From: Prevotella sp.
GTDB taxonomy: Bacteria; Bacteroidota; Bacteroidia; Bacteroidales; Bacteroidaceae
Assembly (NCBI GenBank): GCA_017442765.1
Contig: JAFRZC010000089.1
Span: 1 to 16,558 of the forward strand
DNA: 16,558 nt
Reading direction: 5' to 3'
Positions 6,770 through 13,728 of the stretch are shown one piece after another; position 1 is the first letter of the stretch, and every line of letters begins with the position of its first letter. A program made the translations under genes and the position numbers. The notes beneath the pieces were generated by a model. That model was given only the letters and a program-made list of their open reading frames with translations, did not search any database and was not told the origin of the DNA.

Positions 6770-7455
6770 AGTTCTATTGTCTTTTCAATGATGCCCTTGT
6801 AGGTGTTGACGATGATGCGGGCGCGCGGGGGCACGGGAGCCTCCCCTACGGGGGGAGGTTGGGAGGGGGCTTTGAGGTCGGTGGTGGGGATGCTGAGGTA
6901 GAGGCGCGTGGTGTAGTACTGTGGCACGGTGCCTTGGTCGTGGAGCAGGCGGAGGGTGGGGCGGCCTTCTGCGTCTTCTGATTTTATCATGCCGATGCGC
7001 TGCACGGCTTCGGGGTCGTCGGCCTTGCCGGTTTTCAGCAGGAGCGCGAGATTGATATATTTTTTGTTTGTGCTGAGCCAGATGCTTTCAAGGCTGACGG
7101 GGTCGGTTCGCTGCTCTCCCTCAAACTCTTCTTCGGTGACAGGTCGGAGCACGGGCACGCGGTTCACGGCAATGCTTTCGACTGTTTTCTCCCCGGCGGT
7201 TGTGCCGTCGTGATAATAGATGAGAGCCCGGTAGAGTGTGTCGGCCTTCTCTGCCCACTCGGCTGTGGCGTATGGATTGAAACGGAGCGTCGTGCCGTCG
7301 TCGGTCGTGGCTTGGTCTATGGTCTGTGTGCTGATGGTGTGGGCTTCCACGAAGTCGGCCCGCAGATAGGAGTAAGTGCCGTCGCCGCTGTCGTAGGCAT
7401 CGTTGGTGCAGCCGATGAGCAGGCCGATGAGCAGGGGGAGGAGGATTTTTTTCAT
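6766..7455 (-). CDS. NigD-like outer-membrane lipoprotein
   Basis: The 229-residue product starts with a type II signal peptide; the lipobox LIGC puts the lipidated Cys at residue 16. The following TNDAYDSGD is acidic and could act as a Bacteroidetes surface-export signal. The C-terminal half has the layout I associate with NigD-like proteins: DPVSLESIWLSTNKKYINLA near residue 117, an LRLLHD strand, LYLSIPTTDL and a final RARIIVNTYKG strand. NigD proteins are known from a bacteriocin-linked operon, but most family members have no known function. Residues about 195-206 (APSQPPPVGEAP) interrupt the fold between two beta strands and are encoded by a 34-bp repeat. The start overlaps the acyltransferase stop by 4 bp. 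The family call is by pattern and is moderate. Confidence 0.6.
   Translation of the reverse strand: MKKILLPLLIGLLIGCTNDAYDSGDGTYSYLRADFVEAHTISTQTIDQATTDDGTTLRFNPYATAEWAEKADTLYRALIYYHDGTTAGEKTVESIAVNRVPVLRPVTEEEFEGEQRTDPVSLESIWLSTNKKYINLALLLKTGKADDPEAVQRIGMIKSEDAEGRPTLRLLHDQGTVPQYYTTRLYLSIPTTDLKAPSQPPPVGEAPVPPRARIIVNTYKGIIEKTIEL
6838..6871. repeat. 34-bp GC-rich repeat inside the NigD-like gene
   Basis: It begins AGCCTCCCC and ends GGGAGGGGGCT, with a CCTCCCC/GGGGAGG hairpin at its start. It matches 12487-12520 at 32 of 34 positions; the only difference is TA versus AT in the hairpin loop. It is read in frame as extra peptide. Confidence 0.85.
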
Positions 7456-8678
7456 GTCGTAGTGGCTTTTAGCTTGTTGCGCAGGGGGTTGGCATACATG
7501 GTGAGCATACGCTCGCGGAGGAAGGCCTCGTCTTTGTCGGCAATCTGTATCTTGGCCATCTGTGCCGTCAGGTAGTCCTCAAACCGGCGGCGGTCGTCGT
7601 CGGTGTAGTGTTTGCCGGCATGGGTGTCGGTGCCGCTGAGCAGGTCGTCGGCGATGTAGTTGTTGGGGAAGAGCTGGTAGGCACTGTGAATCTCGCGGTC
7701 GATGCGCTGGCTCAGCGCGTTGAAATATTCGGTCCGGGGCAGGGCGGAGAGCTCGTCGAGCCATTGGTTGACGGGCGTGCCGCAGTGGTAGTGCACGCGA
7801 CCCTTGTCGCCGAAGATGCCGGTGCGCATGTTGTCGAGGTCGTCTTGCCGGCTTTTCTTGTAGGCGGGATTGTCGCGACGGAGCTGGAACTCTTTTGCCT
7901 TGAGGTAGTCGCAGGGGTCGTATTCGTAGCTGATGGTGAGCGGAACGATGTTAAGGTTTTTGAGATCCCCGCCCATGGCGAGCATCTTGAGCACGGACTC
8001 CTGAGTGTGGTCGCTGCTGTCCTTGGCGCGACCCTCGCGCTGGGCAAGCCAGATGTTCTCGTGCTTCTCGGTGACGGCATAGTGGATGTACTGGCTCATG
8101 TGGCGGCTGGCGAGGAGGGTTTCGCGGGGAGAGAGGCCGCGGCGCACGATGAAGGCTTTGTTCATGCGGACGAGCGTCTTTATCCAGGGATAGATGAGCA
8201 GATTGTCGCCGATGCCGATCTCTACGGTGGTGGGGTAGTGCCGTTCGACAAGGTGCAGGTCGAGCAGGGCAGAGTCGAGCACAATGTCGCGATGGTTGGA
8301 GAGGAAGGTGTATCTTGGACGAGGGATGGGGGATGAGGGATGAGCGATGAGGGATGGAAGGCTACGGGGGGGCGAGCTCCGCTCGGGAAGGGGATGAGGG
8401 TTGATGGCAGTGTCGTCGAAGGTGCAGCCGTCGGTGTGGCGGCGGATGATGTAGCGGACAAAGGGTTTCATGAACCGTTTTTGGAAACCGAGCGGTGTCC
8501 TGACCCCGACAAAGGACAGCCGCAGCATGGCCTTGCTCACCGATGCGGGCAGCCAGGGCATCAGACCCTTCAGCACGCGGGTGAACTGCCGGTCGGCCAG
8601 CAACTCGCGGAAGGCCTGCCGAATCTCATCAGCCTCGTAGGGCCGGATGTCGTCGAAAGAGTTTAATGCATAATTCAT
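7452..8678 (-). CDS. PlsC-like glycerol-phosphate acyltransferase family protein
   Basis: The 408-residue protein belongs to the lysophospholipid/glycerol-phosphate acyltransferase superfamily. Block I reads LSNHRDIVLDSA with the catalytic His129. Here five residues separate His from the second Asp, instead of the four in the standard HX4D. A later block, WLAQREGRAKDSSD (210-223), corresponds to the glycerophosphate-binding EG(T/G)R motif. No transmembrane helix is obvious. Its position after ddl in the envelope operon suggests a role in phospholipid or lipid modification, and the substrate is unknown. Residues about 94-121 (Pro/Ser/Arg-rich, e.g. PLPERSSPPRSLPS) sit just before block I and are encoded by low-complexity repeats, so they are probably not part of the ancestral protein. 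The first five codons (MNYAL) lie in an AT-rich repeat. It overlaps the next gene by 4 bp. Confidence 0.82.
   Translation of the reverse strand: MNYALNSFDDIRPYEADEIRQAFRELLADRQFTRVLKGLMPWLPASVSKAMLRLSFVGVRTPLGFQKRFMKPFVRYIIRRHTDGCTFDDTAINPHPLPERSSPPRSLPSLIAHPSSPIPRPRYTFLSNHRDIVLDSALLDLHLVERHYPTTVEIGIGDNLLIYPWIKTLVRMNKAFIVRRGLSPRETLLASRHMSQYIHYAVTEKHENIWLAQREGRAKDSSDHTQESVLKMLAMGGDLKNLNIVPLTISYEYDPCDYLKAKEFQLRRDNPAYKKSRQDDLDNMRTGIFGDKGRVHYHCGTPVNQWLDELSALPRTEYFNALSQRIDREIHSAYQLFPNNYIADDLLSGTDTHAGKHYTDDDRRRFEDYLTAQMAKIQIADKDEAFLRERMLTMYANPLRNKLKATTT
8319..8400. repeat. In-frame low-complexity repeat in the acyltransferase gene
   Basis: The plus strand has GATGAGG-type words (8328-8357) followed by a G-rich part with GCGAGCTCCGCTCGGG (8372-8387). 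Similar GATGAG words lie between genes at 6041-6069 and 11651-11676. Confidence 0.7.
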
Positions 8679-8685
8679 AATGCAT
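8664..8685. repeat. AT-rich ATGCATTATGAATT repeat at the acyltransferase start
   Basis: The 22 nt are the exact reverse complement of 4438-4459. They contain the acyltransferase start codon (8676-8678) and its first codons. Confidence 0.85.
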
Positions 8686-8689
8686 CCTC

Positions 8690-9691
8690 TCAGAACTGGT
8701 TTTCCACGATTTCGGTGAGCACTTCCTTGATGTCGAGACCGGCGGCATGCACCTGCTGGGGGATGAAACTGGTCGGGGTCATGCCGGGCGTGGTGTTGAT
8801 TTCGAGCATGTAGATCTTGTCGCTGCCGTCGGGTTCCCGTGTGACGATGTAGTCGATGCGGATGATGCCGTTGCAGCGCAGGATGTCGTAGATGCGGCTG
8901 GTTTCCTCTTGCAGGGCGCGGGTGAGTTCGGGGCTGATGCGGGCAGGGGTGATCTCCTGCACTTGACCGTTGTACTTGGCATCGTAGTCGAAGAACTCGT
9001 TGCTGGTGACAACTTCGGTGACGGGGAAGACGACCGACTTCTCGCGGGTTTTGTAGCAGCCGACGGTCACTTCGGTGCCTTCAAGATAGTGCTCGATCAT
9101 GACTTCGTTGCATTCCATGAAGGCATTGCGCAGGGCCGGGGCGAGCTGGTCGGCGTTCTTCACCTTCGACACGCCGAAGCTGGAACCGTCGGCGGCTGGT
9201 TTCACGAAAAAGGGCATCCCGATGCGGGCCTCAATCTCCTCCTCGGTGTATTTGTCTTCCTCTCCCCGGCGGAGCAGGATGCTCTCGGCGACGTTGATGC
9301 CGAAGGCACGAAGGAAGTTGTTGAGCACATACTTGTCGAAGGTCATGGCCTCGACGAGCACGCCGCTGGTGGAGTAGGGGATGTGGAGCAGTTCGAAGTA
9401 TCCCTGCATGATGCCGTTCTCGCCAGGTGTGCCGTGAATGGTGATATAGGCATAGTCGAAGACGACGGCCTTTCCGTTGAGCACGAAGGAAAAGTCGTTC
9501 TTGTCGATGGGCAGCTGGCTGCCGTCGTCGAGGTTGACGTGCCAGTTGAGGCCTTTCACATCGACGATATAGACGTTGTAGCACTCTTTGTCGAAAAACG
9601 AGTAGAGTCCTTGTGCCGAACGTAGCGACACATCGTGCTCGGAGGAGTCTCCTCCGCAGACGATGGCTATGTTTCTTTTCAGTTGTTTCAT
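8690..9691 (-). CDS. ddl: D-alanine--D-alanine ligase
   Basis: The 333-residue ATP-grasp enzyme joins two D-Ala for the peptidoglycan precursor in the cytoplasm. Conserved segments are all there: the N-terminal GGDSSEHDVS (13-22), HGTPGENG (about 85-92), the ATP-grasp loop KPAADGSSFGVSKVK (about 165-179) and the metal/substrate block EINTTPGMTPTSFIP (about 298-312). Length is normal. It follows the pseudouridine synthase after 59 nt of AT-rich repeat and precedes the acyltransferase by 11 nt. I see no clear promoter of its own, so it is probably transcribed with the PASTA gene. In Bacteroidales this order (PASTA, RluA family, ddl, acyltransferase) recurs, so the context supports the call. Confidence 0.97.
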   Translation of the reverse strand: MKQLKRNIAIVCGGDSSEHDVSLRSAQGLYSFFDKECYNVYIVDVKGLNWHVNLDDGSQLPIDKNDFSFVLNGKAVVFDYAYITIHGTPGENGIMQGYFELLHIPYSTSGVLVEAMTFDKYVLNNFLRAFGINVAESILLRRGEEDKYTEEEIEARIGMPFFVKPAADGSSFGVSKVKNADQLAPALRNAFMECNEVMIEHYLEGTEVTVGCYKTREKSVVFPVTEVVTSNEFFDYDAKYNGQVQEITPARISPELTRALQEETSRIYDILRCNGIIRIDYIVTREPDGSDKIYMLEINTTPGMTPTSFIPQQVHAAGLDIKEVLTEIVENQF

Positions 9692-9737
9692 CTTTTTTGT
9701 ATTTTTGTGGTTCTTATCAGTTAGATGTTAGTAATCA

Positions 9738-9763
9738 TAATTATCAATTGTCAATTATCAATT
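9738..9763. repeat. AT-rich ATCAATTGTCAATT repeat between rluD-like gene and ddl
   Basis: Two copies of AATTATCAATT flank a TGTC step. The repeat supplies the stop codon (9751-9753) and last codons (EIDN) of the pseudouridine synthase. Just upstream, GTAATCATAATT (9731-9742) recurs exactly at 13731-13742. Confidence 0.7.
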
Positions 9764-10827
9764 TCTTTGAACGGGTCGGCGGCGGTGCCTTTGATGTAGG
9801 CCCGCCATTTTGTGATGAGCGCGTCGAGGTCGTCGGGCAGTGGCGAGGTGAAGTCCATCTGCTGGCCGGTTGTGGGGTGGACGAAGCCGAGTGTCTGGGC
9901 GTGCAGTGCCTGACGGGGACAGAGGACGAAGCAGTTTTGGATGAACGCTTTATAAGTTGACGATCGTTGTCCACGCAGTATTTCGGTGCCGCCATAGGTC
10001 TCGTCACCAAAGAGCGGATGGCCGATGTGCTTCATGTGGGCACGTATCTGGTGGGTGCGTCCGGTTTCCAACCGACATTCAATGAGTGTCGTGTAGCCGA
10101 ACCGCTCGACGACGCGCCAGTGGGTGACGGCAGGCTTGCCCTGCTCCGAGTCCGTCGGCAGTACGGTCATGCGCAGCCGGTTGCGCGGGTCGCGGGCGAT
10201 ATTCCCCTCAATGCGCCCCTCTTCCTCGGTGAAGTTTGCCCACACTAGGGCGAGGTACGACCGGTGGGTGGTCTTGTCGTAGAACTGCTTGCCGAGGCTC
10301 GACTTCGCCCTGGGTGTCTTTGCCACGACAATCAGCCCGGTGGTGTCTTTGTCGATGCGGTGGACGAGTCCCACCTCAGGATCGTTGGCATCGAACGACG
10401 GCAGGTCGCGCAGATGCCATGCCACGGCGTTGATGAGCGTGCCGTTGAAGTTTCCGGCTCCGGGATGCACCACCATACCGGCCGCTTTGTTGATGACCAT
10501 GAGCTGGTCGTCCTCATAGACGATGTTGAGGGGAATGTCCTCGGGTTCGATGGTGGTGTCGTGACGTGGCCGTCCGAGCATGAGGGTGACGATGTCGCCA
10601 GGTCGCACCTTGTAGTTCGACTTCACGGGTTGTCCGTTCACATGAACAGATCCTGCGTCGGCTGCTTTCTGGATGCGGTTGCGCGAGGAGTGCTGCAGCT
10701 TCTCCTGCATGTATTTGTCCACGCGGAGTTTGGCCTGCCCGGGGTCAACCTCGAAGCGGAAGTGCTCGTAGAGCTGCTCGCTGTCAGAGGTCTCGATGTC
10801 GTCGATGATGATCTCCTCGTCAATCAT
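9751..10827 (-). CDS. rluD: RluA/RluD-family 23S rRNA pseudouridine synthase
   Basis: The 358-residue protein has an N-terminal S4 RNA-binding domain (about residues 32-95, with LRVDKYMQEKL and VHVNGQPVKSNYKVRPGD) and a C-terminal pseudouridine synthase domain. The catalytic motif is HRIDKDTTGL (156-165), with the nucleophilic Asp at 159, and the RTHQIRAHM block follows. This architecture is that of RluD, which modifies helix 69 of 23S rRNA, but RluC/RluB-type relatives cannot be excluded without a tree. The gene starts one base after the PASTA gene stop and precedes ddl. Its last codons and stop lie in an AT-rich repeat, so its natural C-terminus may have been shifted slightly. Confidence 0.88.
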   Translation of the reverse strand: MIDEEIIIDDIETSDSEQLYEHFRFEVDPGQAKLRVDKYMQEKLQHSSRNRIQKAADAGSVHVNGQPVKSNYKVRPGDIVTLMLGRPRHDTTIEPEDIPLNIVYEDDQLMVINKAAGMVVHPGAGNFNGTLINAVAWHLRDLPSFDANDPEVGLVHRIDKDTTGLIVVAKTPRAKSSLGKQFYDKTTHRSYLALVWANFTEEEGRIEGNIARDPRNRLRMTVLPTDSEQGKPAVTHWRVVERFGYTTLIECRLETGRTHQIRAHMKHIGHPLFGDETYGGTEILRGQRSSTYKAFIQNCFVLCPRQALHAQTLGFVHPTTGQQMDFTSPLPDDLDALITKWRAYIKGTAADPFKEIDN

Positions 10828-10828
10828 A

Positions 10829-11602
10829 TTATTCCGTAGGTGTTGCCGGTGCGGCTGGCTCGGGCGTTCTGCCGATGGGCTCGACTGTTGCCTCGGGTGC
10901 GCTCTCCTCGGGTTCGTCGCCTCCGGCAGGCTCGTCGATAGGCTCTACGGGAGTCTGCGGCTGTTGCTTCAACTTCTCAAGGTCGTCCTTGTAGTCCTCG
11001 TAGCCGAAGTTGGCATGATCGACATACTGCACTTCGTCGTTGATGTCGCGCTGACCGTTGCCCACCTGCACGACCACAGAGTCTTCCACCGAGATGAGGT
11101 CGCCCATGACCACGTGCTTGCCATTCACGAGCACGCCATAGACCCAGTCTTTCTCGCCTGGGATAAACTGTGGCATGGCTACTTTGAAGCCCAGCCCCTC
11201 GAGCTTGGCCAAGGCCTCGCGCAGCGAGCTATTGTCGATAATGTCGGGCAGGGGCATGGTGGGCACGTGCGAGGCGTTTACGGTGACGAAGATGGTTCTG
11301 CCGGGTTTCACGATATTGCCCGCGCCCGGTGTCTGCTCAAGAATCACGTCGGGCGGTAGCGACTTCACGTAGCCCGTGTCGGTCACTTCGATGTTGAGTC
11401 CTGCATCGTCGAGTATTTGTTTCGCATCGTTGAAGAGCTTATGTTTCACGTTGGGCACCTCGGTCGATTGACCGTGATGGGTATAGTAGTCCAGTCCGTA
11501 CCTGACTCCCAGGGCAATGAGCACCGTCAGTGCACTGACGGCCAGCAGATTGCCCCACAGATAAGGTCCGAAAAGTTTCTTGATATACTTTCCTTTTTCC
11601 AT
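10829..11602 (-). CDS. PASTA-domain membrane protein
   Basis: The 257-residue protein has a short cytoplasmic start, one transmembrane helix (about residues 14-36) and two PASTA units outside: one from TEVPNVK to VTVNAS (about 47-110), another from VPTMPLPD to VVQVGNG (about 113-184). The tail (about 205-257) is rich in Pro, Glu and Ala and probably disordered. PASTA domains bind peptidoglycan stem peptides or penicillin-binding proteins in other phyla, where they are usually attached to Ser/Thr kinases or PBPs; here there is no kinase or transpeptidase domain. It heads the operon with rluD and ddl, in keeping with a cell-wall sensing or anchoring role. A -7 box lies about 31 nt upstream of the start. 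Confidence 0.88.
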   Translation of the reverse strand: MEKGKYIKKLFGPYLWGNLLAVSALTVLIALGVRYGLDYYTHHGQSTEVPNVKHKLFNDAKQILDDAGLNIEVTDTGYVKSLPPDVILEQTPGAGNIVKPGRTIFVTVNASHVPTMPLPDIIDNSSLREALAKLEGLGFKVAMPQFIPGEKDWVYGVLVNGKHVVMGDLISVEDSVVVQVGNGQRDINDEVQYVDHANFGYEDYKDDLEKLKQQPQTPVEPIDEPAGGDEPEESAPEATVEPIGRTPEPAAPATPTE

Positions 11603-11632
11603 TTCAACTTCTCTTTACGCTTCTTTTGGATG

Positions 11633-11640
11633 CAAAGGTA
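11633..11640 (-). promoter_or_regulatory. -7 box of the PASTA-rluD-ddl operon
   Basis: The minus strand reads TACCTTTG followed by CATCC, a match to TAnnTTTG. The start codon of the PASTA gene is about 31 nt downstream. The -33 element is weak. GATGAG-type repeats lie just upstream (11651-11676). Confidence 0.55.
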
Positions 11641-11650
11641 GTAAAAAAAG

Positions 11651-11676
11651 GATAAAAGATGAAGGATGAGGGATGA
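11651..11676. repeat. GATGAG-type low-complexity repeat
   Basis: Plus strand: repeated GAT(A/G)A(A/G) and GGATGAG words between the SGNH terminator and the PASTA operon promoter. It resembles 6041-6069 and the insertion in the acyltransferase gene. Confidence 0.5.
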
Positions 11677-11697
11677 AAAAATGCAAATTTATTTGCA
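11676..11697 (-). terminator. Rho-independent terminator of the SGNH hydrolase gene
   Basis: On the minus strand, seven nt after the stop, TGCAAAT and ATTTGCA form a perfect 7-bp stem (11697-11691 with 11688-11682), followed directly by T6. It separates this gene from the downstream PASTA operon. Confidence 0.6.
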
Positions 11698-11703
11698 AAT
11701 GAC

Positions 11704-12402
11704 TCAGCGCATTTTCTTGATGACAGGCTGGATGAGCGACTCCATCACGTCGTAGCCGGCACTGTTGGGATGAATGTGCTCGGGCGTGTAGGCGGTATTC
11801 ATGCGTGTGCCGTCGGCAGAGATCATGGCCGAGAAATAGTCAACGTAGGGAATCTTCTTCTGCTTGGCGTATGCTTCTACGCGGGCGTTCAGGTGACGCA
11901 CCTTCTGCATCGCGTCCCTGATTTCAGGCCGCCAGGGAAACTCTCCTGCAGGCAGACACGAGGTCAGGATGACTTTTATCTTGTTGGCGCGGGCCATCTC
12001 TACCATCGACACCACGTTGCCGTAGGTCTGGTCCTCGTCGTACTTGCCCGTGTTCTCGGCAATGTCGTTAGTGCCGTAGTTGATGACAACGATGCGGGGT
12101 TTCAGGTCAATCACGTCCTGTCGGAAGCGCAGCAGGAACTGATAGGAGGTTTGTCCGCTGATGCCACGGCCGATGTAGCCGTTGTTCTTGAAGAAGTCGG
12201 GGTGATGGTTCACCCAGCCCTCAGTGATGCTGTTGCCCATGAAGACGACGCGCTTCTCGCCCTTCTTGGGCTGTCCCAGCTCGGCGTTCTCCTTGGCATA
12301 GCGTTGATAGTTGGCGAAGTCGTGGCGCTGGGCCGAGGCTTCTGTTACAGTAAAAAGACATGCTGCCAGCATAATGGTCTTTGAAATAGATTTGATTTTC
12401 AT
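11704..12402 (-). CDS. Secreted SGNH/GDSL hydrolase
   Basis: The 232-residue enzyme has a signal peptide (cleavage after SAQ, residue 25) and the SGNH blocks: block I VFMGNSITEGW with the nucleophile Ser58, block II GRGISGQTS with Gly near 80-83, block III NYGTNDIAE with Asn112, and block V PEHIHPNSAGY with His211. In block V the Asp of the usual DxxH is Glu208, a conservative change. Family members are esterases that remove acetyl or acyl groups from carbohydrates or lipids. A carbohydrate acetylesterase role is plausible for a periplasmic enzyme in this phylum, but the substrate cannot be read here. It lies 116 nt after lpxH across GC-rich repeats, and ends in its own terminator. Confidence 0.88.
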   Translation of the reverse strand: MKIKSISKTIMLAACLFTVTEASAQRHDFANYQRYAKENAELGQPKKGEKRVVFMGNSITEGWVNHHPDFFKNNGYIGRGISGQTSYQFLLRFRQDVIDLKPRIVVINYGTNDIAENTGKYDEDQTYGNVVSMVEMARANKIKVILTSCLPAGEFPWRPEIRDAMQKVRHLNARVEAYAKQKKIPYVDYFSAMISADGTRMNTAYTPEHIHPNSAGYDVMESLIQPVIKKMR

Positions 12403-12444
12403 AGTTGTTCTTTATTATAATTGTTGTTAACCATTTTAATATTC

Positions 12445-12480
12445 TCTCCCCCTCGGGGGAGGTTGGGAGCGATGGGGTGG
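12445..12480. repeat. Degenerate copy of the GC-rich repeat
   Basis: The part CCCCCTCGGGGGAGGTTGGGAG matches the hairpin and AGGTTGGGAG section of the 34-bp repeat next to it, but the end differs (CGATGGGGTGG). Confidence 0.6.
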
Positions 12481-12486
12481 TTTGTA

Positions 12487-12520
12487 AGCCTCCCCATCGG
12501 GGGGAGGTTGGGAGGGGGCT
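12487..12520. repeat. 34-bp GC-rich repeat at the end of lpxH
   Basis: It matches 6838-6871 at 32 of 34 positions in the same orientation. Its last two bases (12519-12520) are part of the lpxH stop codon. The CCTCCCC/GGGGAGG hairpin could affect the 3' end of the lpxH transcript. Confidence 0.85.
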
Positions 12521-13283
12521 ATGGTTTGCTCTCTCCTTCGATGTATTGTTCCATGTAGAGGTGCTCACCGTCGAACACGGCGTAGGTGAACTTGGTGATC
12601 CAGTCGCCGAGGATGAGCATACGTGCCTTGCGCGAGAGCACCAGGTCGAGCTCGATGTGGCGGTGGCCGTAGAGATAGTAGTCCACGTCGGGGTGGCTCT
12701 CCATGTAATGCTTGGTGAACACCACCAGCTGCTCGCGCTCCTCGCCCATGTAGGCAGGCTGGTCGGTCTGCTTGTGCTTCTCGTAGCTGTTCCTTGCCCA
12801 GTTGAGTCCGAAGGCCATGCCCCAGCGCGGATGTACGCTGTTGAGCAGCCGTTGGCAGGTGCGGTTATGGAACATGCTGCGGAGAAACCGGAACTTCCGG
12901 CTTTCATCGCCCAGCCCGTCGCCGTGGGCAAGGAAGAACACCTTGTCGTAGATTTCCGTCGTCAGCGGCTCGCGGTGGAGGATGACTCCGCACTCGCGCT
13001 CCAGATAGCCATACGTCCAGATGTCGTGGTTGCCGGTGAAGTAGTGTACCTCGACACCCATGTCGGTCATTTCCGACAGCTTGCCCAAGAAACGGGTATA
13101 GCCTTTGGGCACCACATAGCGGTATTCGTTCCAAAAGTCGAACATGTCGCCCAGCAGATAGACCGCGGCGGCTTTCTCCTTGATGTCGTCGAGAAAACGC
13201 ACCAGCCGCCGCTCGTGCATCCGGCGGTGCTGTATCGCGAGCGAGCCCAGATGGGCATCGGAAAGAAAATAAACAGACTTCAT
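12519..13283 (-). CDS. lpxH: UDP-2,3-diacylglucosamine diphosphatase (LpxH)
   Basis: The 254-residue metallophosphoesterase converts UDP-2,3-diacylglucosamine to lipid X in lipid A synthesis at the inner membrane. The dinuclear metal motifs are complete: SDAHLG (Asp9, His11), GDMFDFW (Asp46), GNHD (Asn85, His86), HGDG (His120) and GHRH (His207, His209). The family also contains unassigned phosphoesterases, but length, motifs and the Trp/Phe-rich region after GDMFDFW favour LpxH. The stop codon is completed by a GC-rich repeat. The start codon abuts an AT-rich inverted repeat that brackets a four-helix-bundle gene, so the promoter or upstream partner of lpxH may have been displaced by that cassette. 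Confidence 0.88.
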   Translation of the reverse strand: MKSVYFLSDAHLGSLAIQHRRMHERRLVRFLDDIKEKAAAVYLLGDMFDFWNEYRYVVPKGYTRFLGKLSEMTDMGVEVHYFTGNHDIWTYGYLERECGVILHREPLTTEIYDKVFFLAHGDGLGDESRKFRFLRSMFHNRTCQRLLNSVHPRWGMAFGLNWARNSYEKHKQTDQPAYMGEEREQLVVFTKHYMESHPDVDYYLYGHRHIELDLVLSRKARMLILGDWITKFTYAVFDGEHLYMEQYIEGESKP

Positions 13284-13319
13284 TAATTAAGAATTAAAAA
13301 TTAAGAATTAAGATTACTT
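13283..13319. repeat. Left inverted repeat of the four-helix-bundle cassette
   Basis: The plus strand begins TTAATTAAGAATTAAAAATT and ends ATTACTT. It pairs with the reverse complement of 13729-13772, apart from one A/T difference and a 7-nt gap. Confidence 0.8.
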
Positions 13320-13352
13320 CATGCATCTGAGAGCACTTATATGAATATAAAG

Positions 13353-13712
13353 TCATAGGCCTTTTGATGTTTTGATAATGCTGACTAATAATTTGATAAT
13401 CTCCTCATTGTCTTTATGCATAGAGGCATATTGTTTCTCTGTCAGGAAATTTGCAGTGTAGAGTTTCTTGAGCCAATAGTCGGTTTCATTGGCTTCTTTG
13501 AGTGCGATGCTCAGTTTACTAATCCAGTCTGGCCGACTTTGAGCGTACTCGCCTTCAGCCACGTTGGCTCCAATACTGGTACCACTGCGATAAATTTGTT
13601 TAGAGATGATGTGTTCATTTTTCTTCTCTTTCAAATATTGGTATAATCGTACAATGCGGTCAGTGTAAGCATCGGCTTTTATAGCAATGATATTTTCTTT
13701 CCTCTCCAGCAT
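13353..13712 (-). CDS. Four-helix-bundle protein (S23/IVP-like)
   Basis: The 119-residue helical protein matches the four-helix-bundle family known from intervening sequences in 23S rRNA genes and related to the Avd accessory protein of diversity-generating retroelements. Typical features are the amphipathic start KADAYTDRIVRLYQYLKEKK, the central IYRSGTSIGANVAEGEYAQS (about residues 40-59) and a second helical pair with EANETDYWLKKL. Its biochemical role is not established. I chose the ATG at 13712; a GTG at 13721 in the same frame is less likely. The gene is bracketed by AT-rich inverted repeats (13283-13319 and 13729-13772), and I see no recombinase. No DGR reverse transcriptase or template repeat is seen in the window. 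Confidence 0.82.
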   Translation of the reverse strand: MLERKENIIAIKADAYTDRIVRLYQYLKEKKNEHIISKQIYRSGTSIGANVAEGEYAQSRPDWISKLSIALKEANETDYWLKKLYTANFLTEKQYASMHKDNEEIIKLLVSIIKTSKGL

Positions 13713-13728
13713 AATTTTCACTATGTCA

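Noticed and set aside
12405..13286. A 293-codon plus-strand open frame
   Set aside because: It is antisense to lpxH, whose metal motifs are complete, and runs through a repeat.
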